DNA of 64,000 bases from Aquimarina sp. MMG016 (GTDB lineage: Bacteria; Bacteroidota; Bacteroidia; Flavobacteriales; Flavobacteriaceae), in the NCBI RefSeq assembly GCF_018100805.1, contig NZ_JAGJEA010000019.1, positions 1 to 64,000 on the forward strand, read 5' to 3'. A program made the position numbers and the translations under genes. The notes beneath the pieces are model-generated. The model saw only the letters and a list, made by a program, of their open reading frames with translations. It searched no databases and was not told the DNA's origin. Positions within the stretch are counted from its first letter, which is position 1. The number at the start of each line of letters is the position of its first letter. Positions 16,618 through 25,602 of this stretch are shown piece after piece.

Positions 16618-18375
16618 ATGCGTGCATTACGCCATCTTAACAAATACTTTTTAAAATATAAATACCGACTTCTTATTGGTCTGATCATTACAGTAATCGC
16701 AAGGATATTTGCTATTGCTGTACCTACTTTTGTAGGTGATAGTGTAGATCTCATCCGACAACATATAGACGGACAAACATCAGTTTCGGGTAATTTAAAA
16801 AATGATCTGTTTATTAATCTCCTACTCCTGTTAGGTTCAGCAATTTTGGCAGGCTTCTTTACATTTTTGATGAGACAAACCTTTATCGTAGTATCAAGAT
16901 TTATAGAATTTGATCTAAAAAATGAGGTATTTCAGCATTATGAACGATTATCGCTTAACTTCTATAAAAAGAATAGAACGGGGGATCTCATGAATCGAAT
17001 AAGTGAAGATGTATCCAAAGTAAGAATGTATGTTGGTCCTGCTATTATGTATAGCGTCAATACACTAACCTTATTTGTGGTAGTTATTAGTTATATGGTT
17101 AGTATTGCTCCAGAGCTTACTTTATATACAGTTGCACCGTTACCGGTATTGTCTATATTAATATACAAATTAAGTGTTACTATCCATAGACGTAGTACAA
17201 TAGTCCAAGAATTTCTATCTAAATTAACTACTTTTACTCAAGAGTCTTTTAGCGGCATCACGGTTATTAAAGCATATGGTATTGAACCGCAAACTCAAGA
17301 TAATTTTACCGAACTATCTAATAATAGTCGAGATAAAAACCTGGACCTGGCAAAGGTTCAAGCATTGTTTTTTCCTTTAATGGTTCTTCTAATCGGTTTC
17401 AGTAATATTATAGTCATATATGTTGGAGGTAAACAATTCATTGATGGGACTATAAAAGATCTTGGGGTTATCGTAGAATTCATCATATTTGTTAATATGT
17501 TAACCTGGCCAGTAGCTACAGTAGGCTGGGTAAGTTCCATTATCCAACAAGCTGAAGCATCTCAAGTACGAATAAATGAGTTCCTAAGCCAGGAACCCGA
17601 AATCACCAATACGGTTACCAAAAACACACCAATTAAAGGAGATATTACTTTTGACAATGTTTCTTTCACCTATGAGGATACTAACATTACTGCTTTAAAA
17701 GATGTTAGTTTCGAAATTAAGAATGGAGAAACCATTGGTATTATAGGTAGAACAGGGTCTGGGAAATCAACAATTCTGGATCTTATAGGTAGACTATATG
17801 ATGTTTCTGCTGGTGAAATTAGAATTGATGGCATTCCGATAAAAAATCTAAATCTTAAAGATCACAGAAAAAGCATTGGTTACGTACCACAGGACGCTTT
17901 TTTATTTAGCGATTCGATCAAAAACAACATAAAGTTTGGTAAAGAAAATGCCACAGATTATGAAGTCTACGATGCTGCAAAAAATGCGGTGGTTCATAGA
18001 AACATCACTGGTTTTAATCAAGGATATGATACTGTACTTGGAGAGAGAGGTATTACGCTTTCTGGAGGTCAAAAACAAAGAGTATCCATCGCAAGAGCAA
18101 TTATTAAAGACCCGGAAATATTGCTTTTTGATGATTGTTTATCTGCAGTAGATACAGAAACTGAAGAGGAAATTCTTAACAATCTAAACAAAATTTCTAA
18201 GCATAAAACCACTTTTATCGTAAGTCACAGAGTTTCTACAACAAAAAATGCAGATAAAATTATTGTTTTAGAAGAAGGTAAAATAATCCAGCAAGGCACT
18301 CATAATCAACTAATAAGCACAGAAGGGTATTACAAAGAACTGTATTTAAAACAGCTTAGCGAAAAAGAAATATGA
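16618..18375 (+). CDS. ABC exporter, fused permease-ATPase (MsbA/MdlB type)
   Basis: 585-residue half-transporter that would work as a dimer in the inner membrane. The permease (about 1-310) has six helices with the coupling region NFYKKNRTGDLMNRISEDVSKVR. The ATPase (about 340-585) has Walker A GRTGSGKST, Q-loop YVPQDAFLF, signature LSGGQKQR, Walker B ILLFDDCLSAVD and switch SHRVS. The usual catalytic Glu after Walker B is Asp (DD), which can lower ATP hydrolysis in homodimers or mark a heterodimer partner. No C39 peptidase domain is present, so it is not itself a leader-cleaving exporter for the peptides at 31.7-32.6 kb. Substrate unknown. Confidence 0.92.
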   Translation: MRALRHLNKYFLKYKYRLLIGLIITVIARIFAIAVPTFVGDSVDLIRQHIDGQTSVSGNLKNDLFINLLLLLGSAILAGFFTFLMRQTFIVVSRFIEFDLKNEVFQHYERLSLNFYKKNRTGDLMNRISEDVSKVRMYVGPAIMYSVNTLTLFVVVISYMVSIAPELTLYTVAPLPVLSILIYKLSVTIHRRSTIVQEFLSKLTTFTQESFSGITVIKAYGIEPQTQDNFTELSNNSRDKNLDLAKVQALFFPLMVLLIGFSNIIVIYVGGKQFIDGTIKDLGVIVEFIIFVNMLTWPVATVGWVSSIIQQAEASQVRINEFLSQEPEITNTVTKNTPIKGDITFDNVSFTYEDTNITALKDVSFEIKNGETIGIIGRTGSGKSTILDLIGRLYDVSAGEIRIDGIPIKNLNLKDHRKSIGYVPQDAFLFSDSIKNNIKFGKENATDYEVYDAAKNAVVHRNITGFNQGYDTVLGERGITLSGGQKQRVSIARAIIKDPEILLFDDCLSAVDTETEEEILNNLNKISKHKTTFIVSHRVSTTKNADKIIVLEEGKIIQQGTHNQLISTEGYYKELYLKQLSEKEI

Positions 18376-18454
18376 GTTTTTTTTGTGCGATTAACAATTT
18401 TTTTGGATTTTTGGTTCTATCATAATATACTAATTAACTTAAGAAATAAGGATT

Positions 18455-18841
18455 ATGAGTGATAATGGAATGATGGATAAAGAAGAGATTTTCTCTAAAG
18501 TTTTAAGAGCAGGAAGAAGAACATATTTCTTCGACGTAAGAGCAACCAAGGCTGGAGATTATTATCTAACCATAACAGAAAGTAAAAAGTTTACCAACGA
18601 CGACGGGTCTTTTCACTACAAAAAACACAAAATCTACCTTTACAAAGAGGACTTTGCTGGCTTCACTGAAATATTAAATGAGATGACTGATTTTGTTATC
18701 AATGAAAAAGGTGAAGAAGTAATTAGTGAAAGACATCAAAAGGATTATCAAAAATCTTATGAAGAAACATCAAGTGCGGTTACTGAAGAAGTTGCAGCTT
18801 CTACTGAAAGCTTTACTGATGTAAGCTTTGATGATATTTAG
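18455..18841 (+). CDS. DUF3276 PUR-alpha-like nucleic-acid-binding protein
   Basis: 128 residues. The core at about 8-85 (EEIFSKVLRAGRRTYFFDVR, GDYYLTITESKKF, HYKKHKIYLYKEDF) matches DUF3276, a Bacteroidota and Borrelia family with the PUR fold that binds single-stranded nucleic acid. The acidic Ser/Thr/Glu tail (100-128) is low complexity. The ATG at 18455 is used; the internal Met at residue 6 or 7 is also possible. Single gene with a strong terminator. Confidence 0.88.
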   Translation: MSDNGMMDKEEIFSKVLRAGRRTYFFDVRATKAGDYYLTITESKKFTNDDGSFHYKKHKIYLYKEDFAGFTEILNEMTDFVINEKGEEVISERHQKDYQKSYEETSSAVTEEVAASTESFTDVSFDDI

Positions 18842-18871
18842 GAATAACAATAACTTACGTTAAAGTTATGC

Positions 18872-18898
18872 AAACCGCTTCATCCTCTGAAGCGGTTT
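18872..18898 (+). terminator. Terminator of the DUF3276 gene
   Basis: AAACCGCTTCA (18872-18882) pairs perfectly with TGAAGCGGTTT (18888-18898), 5-base loop, followed by a T-run. Confidence 0.85.
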
Positions 18899-18937
18899 TT
18901 TTTATATTTCATCTTTTAAAATTACAACTCAACTCGC

Positions 18938-21451
18938 ATGAAGCATCTTTTTACGTTCTTTTTCGCACTTATCGGTTTAGTTTCTTTTGCTCAAAACGAT
19001 ATTTCTCTAGAATATTACTTACCCAAAAACGTTACATACAATTCTCAAATCCCAACACCACAGAGTGTTTTAGGGTTTGTACCGGGTAAGTGGCATGTAA
19101 GCCATGATAAATTGGTTAACTATATGAAGGTTTTGGCAAAAGCTTCACCACGAGTTACCATAGAAAATAGAGGAAGGACCTTTGAAGATCGCCCGATTCT
19201 CTTACTGACCATTACTTCTGAAAAAAATCATCAGAATTTGGAACAAATAAGAAAACAACATATACAGCTTACAGAAAGTAATTCTGGAGCGGTAAATACA
19301 GAAACTTTACCAGCAGTTGTATATCAGGGATTCTCTATTCATGGCAATGAGCCTAGTGGAGCTAATGCTGGATTGGTAGCTGCATACCATCTTGCCGCTG
19401 CACAAGGCCCGGAAATAGATAAGCTTCTAGATAGTGTAGTTATACTTTTTGACCCATCTCTTAACCCTGACGGCTTACAACGTTTCGCATATTGGGCAAA
19501 TACCAATAAAAGTAAAAACATCTCCTCTGATCCGCAGGATCGAGAATATAGCGAAGTGTGGCCTGGAGGTAGGACAAACCACTATTGGTTTGATATGAAC
19601 AGAGACTGGTTACCTGTACAACTACCAGAATCCAGAGCAAGAATCAAAACTTTTCATCAATGGTATCCTAACATCCTAACAGATCATCACGAGATGGGAT
19701 CTAATAGCACTTTCTTTTTTCAGCCCGGGATTCAGTCCAGAACACATCCACTTACTCCTAAGTTGAATCAGCAATTGACTAAAAAGATTGCTAATTACCA
19801 TGCAAAAGCTTTAGACAATATCGGGTCGTTATATTATACCGAAGAGAATTTTGATGATTTTTATTATGGAAAAGGTTCTACTTTTCCTGACATCAATGGC
19901 GGCATCGGTATTCTATTCGAACAAGGTAGTTCTCGTGGACATGCACAACAGACTGACAATGGGCTACTCACTTTCCCTTTTACAATAAGAAATCAATTTA
20001 CAGCTACCTTATCTACTTTAGAAGCCGCTAAATCAATGCGAAAGGAATTACTGGAATATAAACGCAATTTTTATGGCAATGCTAGAAATGAAGCACCTAA
20101 AGACGCATATATATTCGGAAGTGAAAAAGATGCAGCTTCTGCTTATCACCTGGCAGAAATCTTAAAAAGACATCATATTGATATTCATGAACTGAAGCAG
20201 AATTTAAAATCTGGAGGCAAAACTTATAAAAAAGAATATAGTTATGTAGTTCCAAAAAATCAACGTCAAAGTAGATTGATCAAGGCTATTTTTGAGAAAA
20301 GAACAAAATTCCAGGATAGTTTATTCTATGATATTTCTGCCTGGACATTTCCTTTGGCTTTTAATCTAGATTATTCTGATAATGTATCTACTGCCAATCT
20401 TGGAAATAAAATAACTGATCTTTCGCACAGAAAAGCTAATACCGTTACTAAAAGTAGTTATGGCTACTTAATGGAATGGCACGAATACTACAGCCCTAAG
20501 GCTTTATATCAAATCCTAAAAAAAGGACTAAGGGCCAAAGTTGGTATGAAACCTTTTTCTTTAGAAAATAAAAGTTATGACTATGGAACTATTTTGATCC
20601 CTATTCAAAATCAAAGATTAAGCGCTGAGAAAATACATACTTTACTACAAAAAGTAGCACAGCAGAATCATATTGACATCACTGGTGTATCAACCGGACT
20701 TACCGACGGCATTGACTTAGGCAGTAGTCAATTCAGAACTTTACGTATGCCTAAAATTGGATTATTTACCGGATCAGGAATTACGCCATATGATTCTGGA
20801 GAAGTATGGCACCTGATGGATCAACGTTATGATATACCAATCACTAAGCTTAAAACCGATAATCTTAGTAGAACTAATCTATCGAGATATACCCACATTG
20901 TTTTACCTAATAGCTGGAGACAAACATTGAATAAAGATAGTGCTGAAAAATTAAAATCTTGGATACGTAATGGAGGTACTTTGATTGGGTATAGAAATGC
21001 TGCACAGTTTTTCAAAAACAATGAGTTTATGAAAATTGAATTTGCAAAACCCAAAAACGATGCAAAAAATATAACGTTTGAGCAAAAACAAGACTTTTTT
21101 GGCGCTCAAGTTATTGGAGGAGCTATTTTTGAAGCTAATATCGACCGTTCTCACCCTATAAATTTTGGTTATAAAAACGACAAAATTTCATTATTTAGAA
21201 ATACTACTTTTTTTATAAAACCTGACAAACAGAGTTACAACAATCCCATACAATACACAAAAAAACCTTTACTAAGTGGTTATATAAGTAAAAAGAACCT
21301 AGATTCATTATCCGGCACCGTTCCTTTTAGGAAAAATGATCTAGGAAAAGGAAATGTAATTTTATTTACCGATAACACTAATTTTAGAGCATTCTGGTAT
21401 GGTACTAACAAATTATTAATGAATGCAATTTTCTTTAGTAACGAAATGTAA
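18938..21451 (+). CDS. Secreted M14-family zinc carboxypeptidase
   Basis: 837 residues with a clear signal peptide (HLFTFFFALIGLVSFAQ). The M14 domain is at about 50-390: zinc ligands His135 and Glu138 in GFSIHGNEPSGAN, LFDPSLNPDGLQRF, FDMNRDWLP, a His in DHHEMGSN (250-251) as the probable third ligand, and LFEQGSSRG as the probable catalytic Glu region. The C-terminal 400 residues include a glutamine-amidotransferase-like stretch (GLFTGSGITPYDSGEVWHLMD, THIVLPN, LKSWIRNGGTLI) common in long Bacteroidota M14 proteins. Periplasmic or outer-surface peptide degradation is likely. No T9SS tail is seen. Confidence 0.9.
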   Translation: MKHLFTFFFALIGLVSFAQNDISLEYYLPKNVTYNSQIPTPQSVLGFVPGKWHVSHDKLVNYMKVLAKASPRVTIENRGRTFEDRPILLLTITSEKNHQNLEQIRKQHIQLTESNSGAVNTETLPAVVYQGFSIHGNEPSGANAGLVAAYHLAAAQGPEIDKLLDSVVILFDPSLNPDGLQRFAYWANTNKSKNISSDPQDREYSEVWPGGRTNHYWFDMNRDWLPVQLPESRARIKTFHQWYPNILTDHHEMGSNSTFFFQPGIQSRTHPLTPKLNQQLTKKIANYHAKALDNIGSLYYTEENFDDFYYGKGSTFPDINGGIGILFEQGSSRGHAQQTDNGLLTFPFTIRNQFTATLSTLEAAKSMRKELLEYKRNFYGNARNEAPKDAYIFGSEKDAASAYHLAEILKRHHIDIHELKQNLKSGGKTYKKEYSYVVPKNQRQSRLIKAIFEKRTKFQDSLFYDISAWTFPLAFNLDYSDNVSTANLGNKITDLSHRKANTVTKSSYGYLMEWHEYYSPKALYQILKKGLRAKVGMKPFSLENKSYDYGTILIPIQNQRLSAEKIHTLLQKVAQQNHIDITGVSTGLTDGIDLGSSQFRTLRMPKIGLFTGSGITPYDSGEVWHLMDQRYDIPITKLKTDNLSRTNLSRYTHIVLPNSWRQTLNKDSAEKLKSWIRNGGTLIGYRNAAQFFKNNEFMKIEFAKPKNDAKNITFEQKQDFFGAQVIGGAIFEANIDRSHPINFGYKNDKISLFRNTTFFIKPDKQSYNNPIQYTKKPLLSGYISKKNLDSLSGTVPFRKNDLGKGNVILFTDNTNFRAFWYGTNKLLMNAIFFSNEM

Positions 21452-21481
21452 CTCTTATATGGAGTTGTTAGTTGTTAGCAA

Positions 21482-22345
21482 CTATAGATTTTCACGAAAC
21501 TCATAATAATGAAACAATACTTGTTCAGGAGCTTCGACCTGAGGGTAATGCCCTATTTCCTGTAACACAATCACATCTGCATTGGGCACAATTTCTTTGT
21601 AAAACTCTGCCATATGCTTACCAGAGATTGGATCCACCCCTCCATCAATAAGACGTTTTGGGATATTGGTATATTGTATCGCCTCTCTCCAACGAATTTT
21701 ATACGTATCCCTTTCTTTAAGATATTTTATAAGCTTCGGAATTACATTTTTACCAGAGTTATAATCCACTACTTCCCAGAACTCATCTATCTCATTTTCT
21801 GTAGCTTGGGTGTTTTTTCCAAAAATCTTTTTAAAATTCTTTGCCAACGTATTTCTGCCCATAAAATGTTTCAGAATAACTCCAAGAGGAGTCAAAAGCA
21901 TTCTTTGGGTAAACGTTGGAAAATTAGTTTCAGGAAACATTCCTCCATTTAGGAAACAAACCGATTGAATCTCTAATTCATAACTTGGGTTTTCTTTAAC
22001 TCTGGCTAACATTTCCTGCACAACAGTATCACCAAAGTCATGTGCCAAAATATGAAACTCACTTATCTTGTTTTCTTTCAAAAAAAACTCCCATAAATCT
22101 ACTTGCGCAGCAATAGTATAATTGAAATCCATGGGTTTATCAGAAAAACCATACCCTATCATATCCAGAGTATAAACTGTATATTTCTGTATAAGAGAAT
22201 CCCAAATTTTCCACCAATCCCAAGATGATGTAGGAAACCCATGTATTAGTAGCAGAGTTTCTCCAGCACCCTCCCGTTTCCAAAATATTTGACGATTTCT
22301 ATATTGAAAATAAGAGCCTGAGTTCTTCCAATCCTGTAATTGCAT
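21482..22345 (-). CDS. Alpha/beta hydrolase (haloalkane dehalogenase/epoxide hydrolase type)
   Basis: 287 residues from the ATG at 22345, which directly follows the stop of the upstream gene (TAATATG). A longer reading from a TTG at 22360 overlaps that gene and is less likely. Motifs: oxyanion region LLIHGFPTSSWDWW, nucleophile elbow ILAHDFGDTVVQE, where the nucleophile is Asp rather than Ser, and the terminal IGHYPQVEAPEQV with the catalytic His. An Asp nucleophile fits haloalkane dehalogenases or epoxide hydrolases; the substrate is unknown. Co-transcribed with the Mpo1-like gene. Confidence 0.88.
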   Translation of the reverse strand: MQLQDWKNSGSYFQYRNRQIFWKREGAGETLLLIHGFPTSSWDWWKIWDSLIQKYTVYTLDMIGYGFSDKPMDFNYTIAAQVDLWEFFLKENKISEFHILAHDFGDTVVQEMLARVKENPSYELEIQSVCFLNGGMFPETNFPTFTQRMLLTPLGVILKHFMGRNTLAKNFKKIFGKNTQATENEIDEFWEVVDYNSGKNVIPKLIKYLKERDTYKIRWREAIQYTNIPKRLIDGGVDPISGKHMAEFYKEIVPNADVIVLQEIGHYPQVEAPEQVLFHYYEFRENL

Positions 22346-22346
22346 A

Positions 22347-22811
22347 TTATTTTTTTCCAAATATTTTTTGAATCACCCAAGCAGGGCCAATCAATAAAAA
22401 CTGAAGATCTTTAAGAAAAGATGGTTTTTGGCCTTCTAGTTTATGACCATAAAACTGGCCTAACCAAGCAGCCGCAAAAATGATTAGAGAAACCAACCAT
22501 AACGGGACATACAATCCGATATAGTAGTTAGCTATGATGCAGAACGCAGAGAAAATTAAAATTTGCAGAGCCATTTTCACCGACAGACGAACATAAAAAA
22601 ACAAGACAAATAACAACACTACAAAAGCCCAATTTTCTATAAATTGGTTTTCTCCTGGAACAGTAGACGCCAAGAAACTACTAGGAATACTCATCAAAAG
22701 CCCTACAATAGAAAAATAAATCGCAGGAACACATATAAAATGAATAGCTATATTAGTCTTATTTTGATGACTTACAGCATATTCTTCAAACCAAGTCTCT
22801 AGGGATCGCAT
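22347..22811 (-). CDS. Mpo1-like (DUF962) membrane protein
   Basis: 154 residues with about four membrane helices. Family motifs: the N-terminal WFEEYAVSHQNKTNIAIHFICVP with two conserved His, and the C-terminal WLGQFYGHKLEGQKPSFL with a third, ending in LIGPAWVIQKIF. Yeast Mpo1 is an Fe(II)-dependent dioxygenase acting on 2-hydroxy fatty acids, using these histidines. The same activity here is inference. Probably the first gene of a pair with the hydrolase. Confidence 0.88.
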   Translation of the reverse strand: MRSLETWFEEYAVSHQNKTNIAIHFICVPAIYFSIVGLLMSIPSSFLASTVPGENQFIENWAFVVLLFVLFFYVRLSVKMALQILIFSAFCIIANYYIGLYVPLWLVSLIIFAAAWLGQFYGHKLEGQKPSFLKDLQFLLIGPAWVIQKIFGKK

Positions 22812-22904
22812 AAAATTGAGTTTTCAGTGTAACTAAGATACTATTTTTTATACTTATACAATAGAAATATTGTAATTTGGAATCACCTAAAAAATTCAAA
22901 AAAT

Positions 22905-23462
22905 ATGGCTCGCACACCTTCTAATATGCTACCACTTGGCACTGTGGCACCTGATTTTAAGCTTATTGATACTGTCACTAATGATCCTGTTAGTTTACAG
23001 GATATCAAAGGAGAAAAGGGTACTGTAGTAATGTTCATCTGCAATCATTGTCCTTTTGTTATTCATGTTAATGAAGAAATTGTTAGAGTTGCTAATGATT
23101 ACCGCTCTCAAGGTTTTGGTTTTGTAGCAATTAGCAGTAATGATATTGAAAAATACCCGCAGGATGCACCAGCCGAAATGTGGAAGACCGCCAGAAAAAA
23201 CAATTATACTTTCCCATATCTTTTTGATGAAACGCAAGAAGTAGCCAAAGCTTATGATGCTGCCTGTACTCCAGACTTTTATCTTTTTGATGCAAAGTTA
23301 AAACTGATTTATCGTGGTCAACTGGATGATTCTAGACCAGGAAATGGTATTCCGGTAAACGGTAGGGACCTTAGACAAGCTCTGGATGCAGTTCTTAGAA
23401 ATGCCAAAGTTGCAGATCCTCAGAAACCAAGTATCGGTTGTAATATTAAGTGGAAAGAGTAG
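22905..23462 (+). CDS. Thioredoxin-fold peroxiredoxin-like protein
   Basis: 185 residues, AhpC/TSA-like thioredoxin fold, no signal peptide. The active site is CNHCPFVIHVNEE (Cys46 and Cys49, a CxxC), with the cis-Pro region ACTPDFYLFD near residue 122 and LIYRGQLDDSRPGNG. This is the cytoplasmic thioredoxin-family type common in Bacteroidota and cyanobacteria, with a likely role as thiol peroxidase or disulfide reductase. The GNAT gene follows after 3 bases, so the two form an operon. Confidence 0.9.
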   Translation: MARTPSNMLPLGTVAPDFKLIDTVTNDPVSLQDIKGEKGTVVMFICNHCPFVIHVNEEIVRVANDYRSQGFGFVAISSNDIEKYPQDAPAEMWKTARKNNYTFPYLFDETQEVAKAYDAACTPDFYLFDAKLKLIYRGQLDDSRPGNGIPVNGRDLRQALDAVLRNAKVADPQKPSIGCNIKWKE

Positions 23463-23465
23463 TTT

Positions 23466-23993
23466 ATGAGTTCTGAAATTGAATTCTATGTTTGTTCGGA
23501 AAAGGATATTAATGACTTAGTAAAAGTAAGTCAACAGTTCTACCCTGAACATTATTCACATATCTGGAAGGATGAAGATACCAGTTATTATGTAAACTTA
23601 AGTTTTACCAGAGAAGCCTTTGAAAAAGATTTTGAAATTGAAAATATCGTTTACTTTTTAGTAAAAAAATCTACCAAGATCTTGGGGTTACTAAAACTAA
23701 GAAAACACCAACAAGTTAAAGGATATACTGAAACAGAAGCTCTTCAACTTGAAAAGATATATCTCCTAGCTGAAGCTACAGGATTAGGTGTCGGCACAAA
23801 GGCTATTGATTTCACCTTAAAATATAGTAAAAACTTGAATAAAAAATTGGTTTGGTTAGATGTTATGACCACAAGTCCGGCACTTCAATTTTATAAAAAA
23901 GCAGGATTCAAAACTATTTCTTTTTATCATCTGGATTATCCTGGATTAAAAGATGGTTATCGAGAAATGCAGCGAATGACAATATCTATTTAG
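23466..23993 (+). CDS. GNAT-family N-acetyltransferase
   Basis: 175 residues. The acetyl-CoA site is at about 95-125 (LEKIYLLAEATGLGVGTKAID, the Q/RxxGxG/A loop), and the terminal strand pair is YKKAGFKTISFYHLDYPGLKDGYREMQR. It acetylates an unknown amine. Three bases after the thioredoxin-like gene; its 3' end overlaps the convergent DinB/YfiT gene by 8 bases. Confidence 0.9.
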   Translation: MSSEIEFYVCSEKDINDLVKVSQQFYPEHYSHIWKDEDTSYYVNLSFTREAFEKDFEIENIVYFLVKKSTKILGLLKLRKHQQVKGYTETEALQLEKIYLLAEATGLGVGTKAIDFTLKYSKNLNKKLVWLDVMTTSPALQFYKKAGFKTISFYHLDYPGLKDGYREMQRMTISI

Positions 23994-24507
23994 TAGCTTC
24001 TGCAACGATTTGAAGATGTGCTAAATGATGATTACCGTGCCAGGCATAGATACCTATATCTTCGGCAAGTGAAATAACTACATTACCTTCTGGATGTATA
24101 AAAGCTTTTTCTAAATCTTCATTAGATAAGCCTTTTAAAAAATATACCCATTTAGCATGCAAAGCCTTTATTAGATCCAATGAAAGATGAATTGGTGCTG
24201 ATTTAGTATCAAAAAGCTCAGCCCACAACTTCTCATTGTAAGCTTTGATAATTGGCTTCTCTTCTGTCAATGCCCATTTAAAACGAATATATCCATGATG
24301 ATGGCTATCGTGAATATGATGAATTACCTGTCTTGCAGTCCAGCCCCCTTGACGGTATGGTGTTTCTAATTGCTCGTCTGTAAAATTAGAAACCAATGTG
24401 ATAATTTTTGAAGGAAGCTTTTCTATATCATTAATCCATAACTGGATATGATCATTTGTAATATGCTCTGGGCAATCAAATTTCCCTATAGGATATTGCA
24501 GATTCAT
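23986..24507 (-). CDS. DinB/YfiT-superfamily metal-dependent hydrolase or thiol transferase
   Basis: 173 residues, four-helix DinB_2/YfiT type. The starting motif YPIGKFDCPEHITNDHIQLWINDIE (given here only as family hallmark YPIGKF) is characteristic of YfiT, as are the three metal His positions in RQVIHHIHDSHHH and YAWHGNHHLAH. Bacillus YfiT is a putative metal hydrolase, and relatives include bacillithiol S-transferases (BstA). Activity and thiol cofactor in this organism are inference. It follows the 24.5-25.3 kb gene by 8 bases. Confidence 0.87.
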   Translation of the reverse strand: MNLQYPIGKFDCPEHITNDHIQLWINDIEKLPSKIITLVSNFTDEQLETPYRQGGWTARQVIHHIHDSHHHGYIRFKWALTEEKPIIKAYNEKLWAELFDTKSAPIHLSLDLIKALHAKWVYFLKGLSNEDLEKAFIHPEGNVVISLAEDIGIYAWHGNHHLAHLQIVAEATK

Positions 24508-24515
24508 ATTTAGTA

Positions 24516-25310
24516 TTATTCTATTTTAGCATACATGAACTCTTCTTCTGAGAAAAGGTTTTTTAACGTAAGTACGCTATCATTAATATCTACAATTTTA
24601 TATCGATATATACGCTCATCCATTGGAAACCAGCATACCATCACACCATCATCTATCTTTGTTTTTAATCGATTAGCAAACTTCCCATTGTAGAAATTAA
24701 ACCGTATCGTACCTTCAAAAATTATATAATCTTCAGTATTCTGTACAAAAGCCCATTTACCTTGTAGCAATTCATAGGTTTCTTTGTTGTAGAACTTATT
24801 ATCAAGAAGTGACTTCATTTTCTGGGCGTATTCCACAAATTCTTCTTCAGGCTCTATTTCCCTTAAAGGCTTACCTATCAATTCTCTACCAACTTCTTCT
24901 CCATTATTAAAATAATATTTGGATTCAAACTGTAAAAAAGTATTCGAATAATCCATCACTCGTTGACCACTTTCATTAGTACCTTCGAAGTACGGATTTT
25001 GTCTATAATTAACATAAATCAACTGATCATTCCAGAAATAAAAAAGTGTTACTACATCTGCTACTCTTGTACCTACTTTTCTGGTGATTTTTTTTAACCG
25101 TTCATGTTCATAATTCCCTTCTAATTCTGCTCCATGATCTGCCATTTCATCTAAAAATTCCTCCGGATCTAGATAAAAAGTGTCAAATTCTATGTAACTA
25201 TCAATAATTTCAATTTGATCTTTAATGGTACTTAAAACCTCAGCATTTTCCTGACCAAAAGAAAAACTATAAATACATAAAATAAAAATAGTCGCAATTG
25301 TATGTCTCAT
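24516..25310 (-). CDS. Secreted protein of unknown function (lipocalin-like C-terminal half)
   Basis: 264 residues. Signal peptide (ATIFILCIYSFSFGQ), then an acidic helical region to about residue 60, a beta-rich middle (VADVVTLFYFWNDQLIYVNY) and a C-terminal section from about 180 (LQGKWAFVQNTEDYIIF through DSVLTLKN) that has the order of a lipocalin-like domain: GKW opening and alternating strands. I do not recognise a named family. Upstream of, and probably co-transcribed with, the YfiT-like gene. Confidence 0.75.
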   Translation of the reverse strand: MRHTIATIFILCIYSFSFGQENAEVLSTIKDQIEIIDSYIEFDTFYLDPEEFLDEMADHGAELEGNYEHERLKKITRKVGTRVADVVTLFYFWNDQLIYVNYRQNPYFEGTNESGQRVMDYSNTFLQFESKYYFNNGEEVGRELIGKPLREIEPEEEFVEYAQKMKSLLDNKFYNKETYELLQGKWAFVQNTEDYIIFEGTIRFNFYNGKFANRLKTKIDDGVMVCWFPMDERIYRYKIVDINDSVLTLKNLFSEEEFMYAKIE

Positions 25311-25541
25311 ACTTTAATATTCAGCAACATTTCTTTTTTTATTTAATCAAAAGAAATGTAAGTATTCAAATATACATTGAAATATCCAATAATATAAAAT
25401 TAACTTATATTTAACAAAATGATTGCTTTTTGTTTATTCAAAAAAAACTAGAAAACAATCCTCAGATTTGATCATAGCAATCACCATACCAAAAACACAA
25501 ATTACTAAAAACAAGAAGCTTAAGATTTAAAAACATATAAA

Positions 25542-25575
25542 AAAATCTCGAAGCCATTTTTCACTTCGAGATTTT
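25542..25575 (-). terminator. Terminator of the cyclophilin-FKBP gene
   Basis: AAAATCTCGAAG (25542-25553) pairs perfectly with CTTCGAGATTTT (25564-25575); on the minus strand a T-run follows. It is 27 bases past the stop codon at 25603. The remaining 220 bases up to 25310 are AT-rich with no gene seen. Confidence 0.85.
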
Positions 25576-25602
25576 AGCAAATATGATATGTTAAAAAATA
25601 TT

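Noticed and set aside
16618..18375. Exporter for the GG-leader peptides
   Set aside because: It has no C39 peptidase domain, is 13 kb away, and is on a separate transcript.
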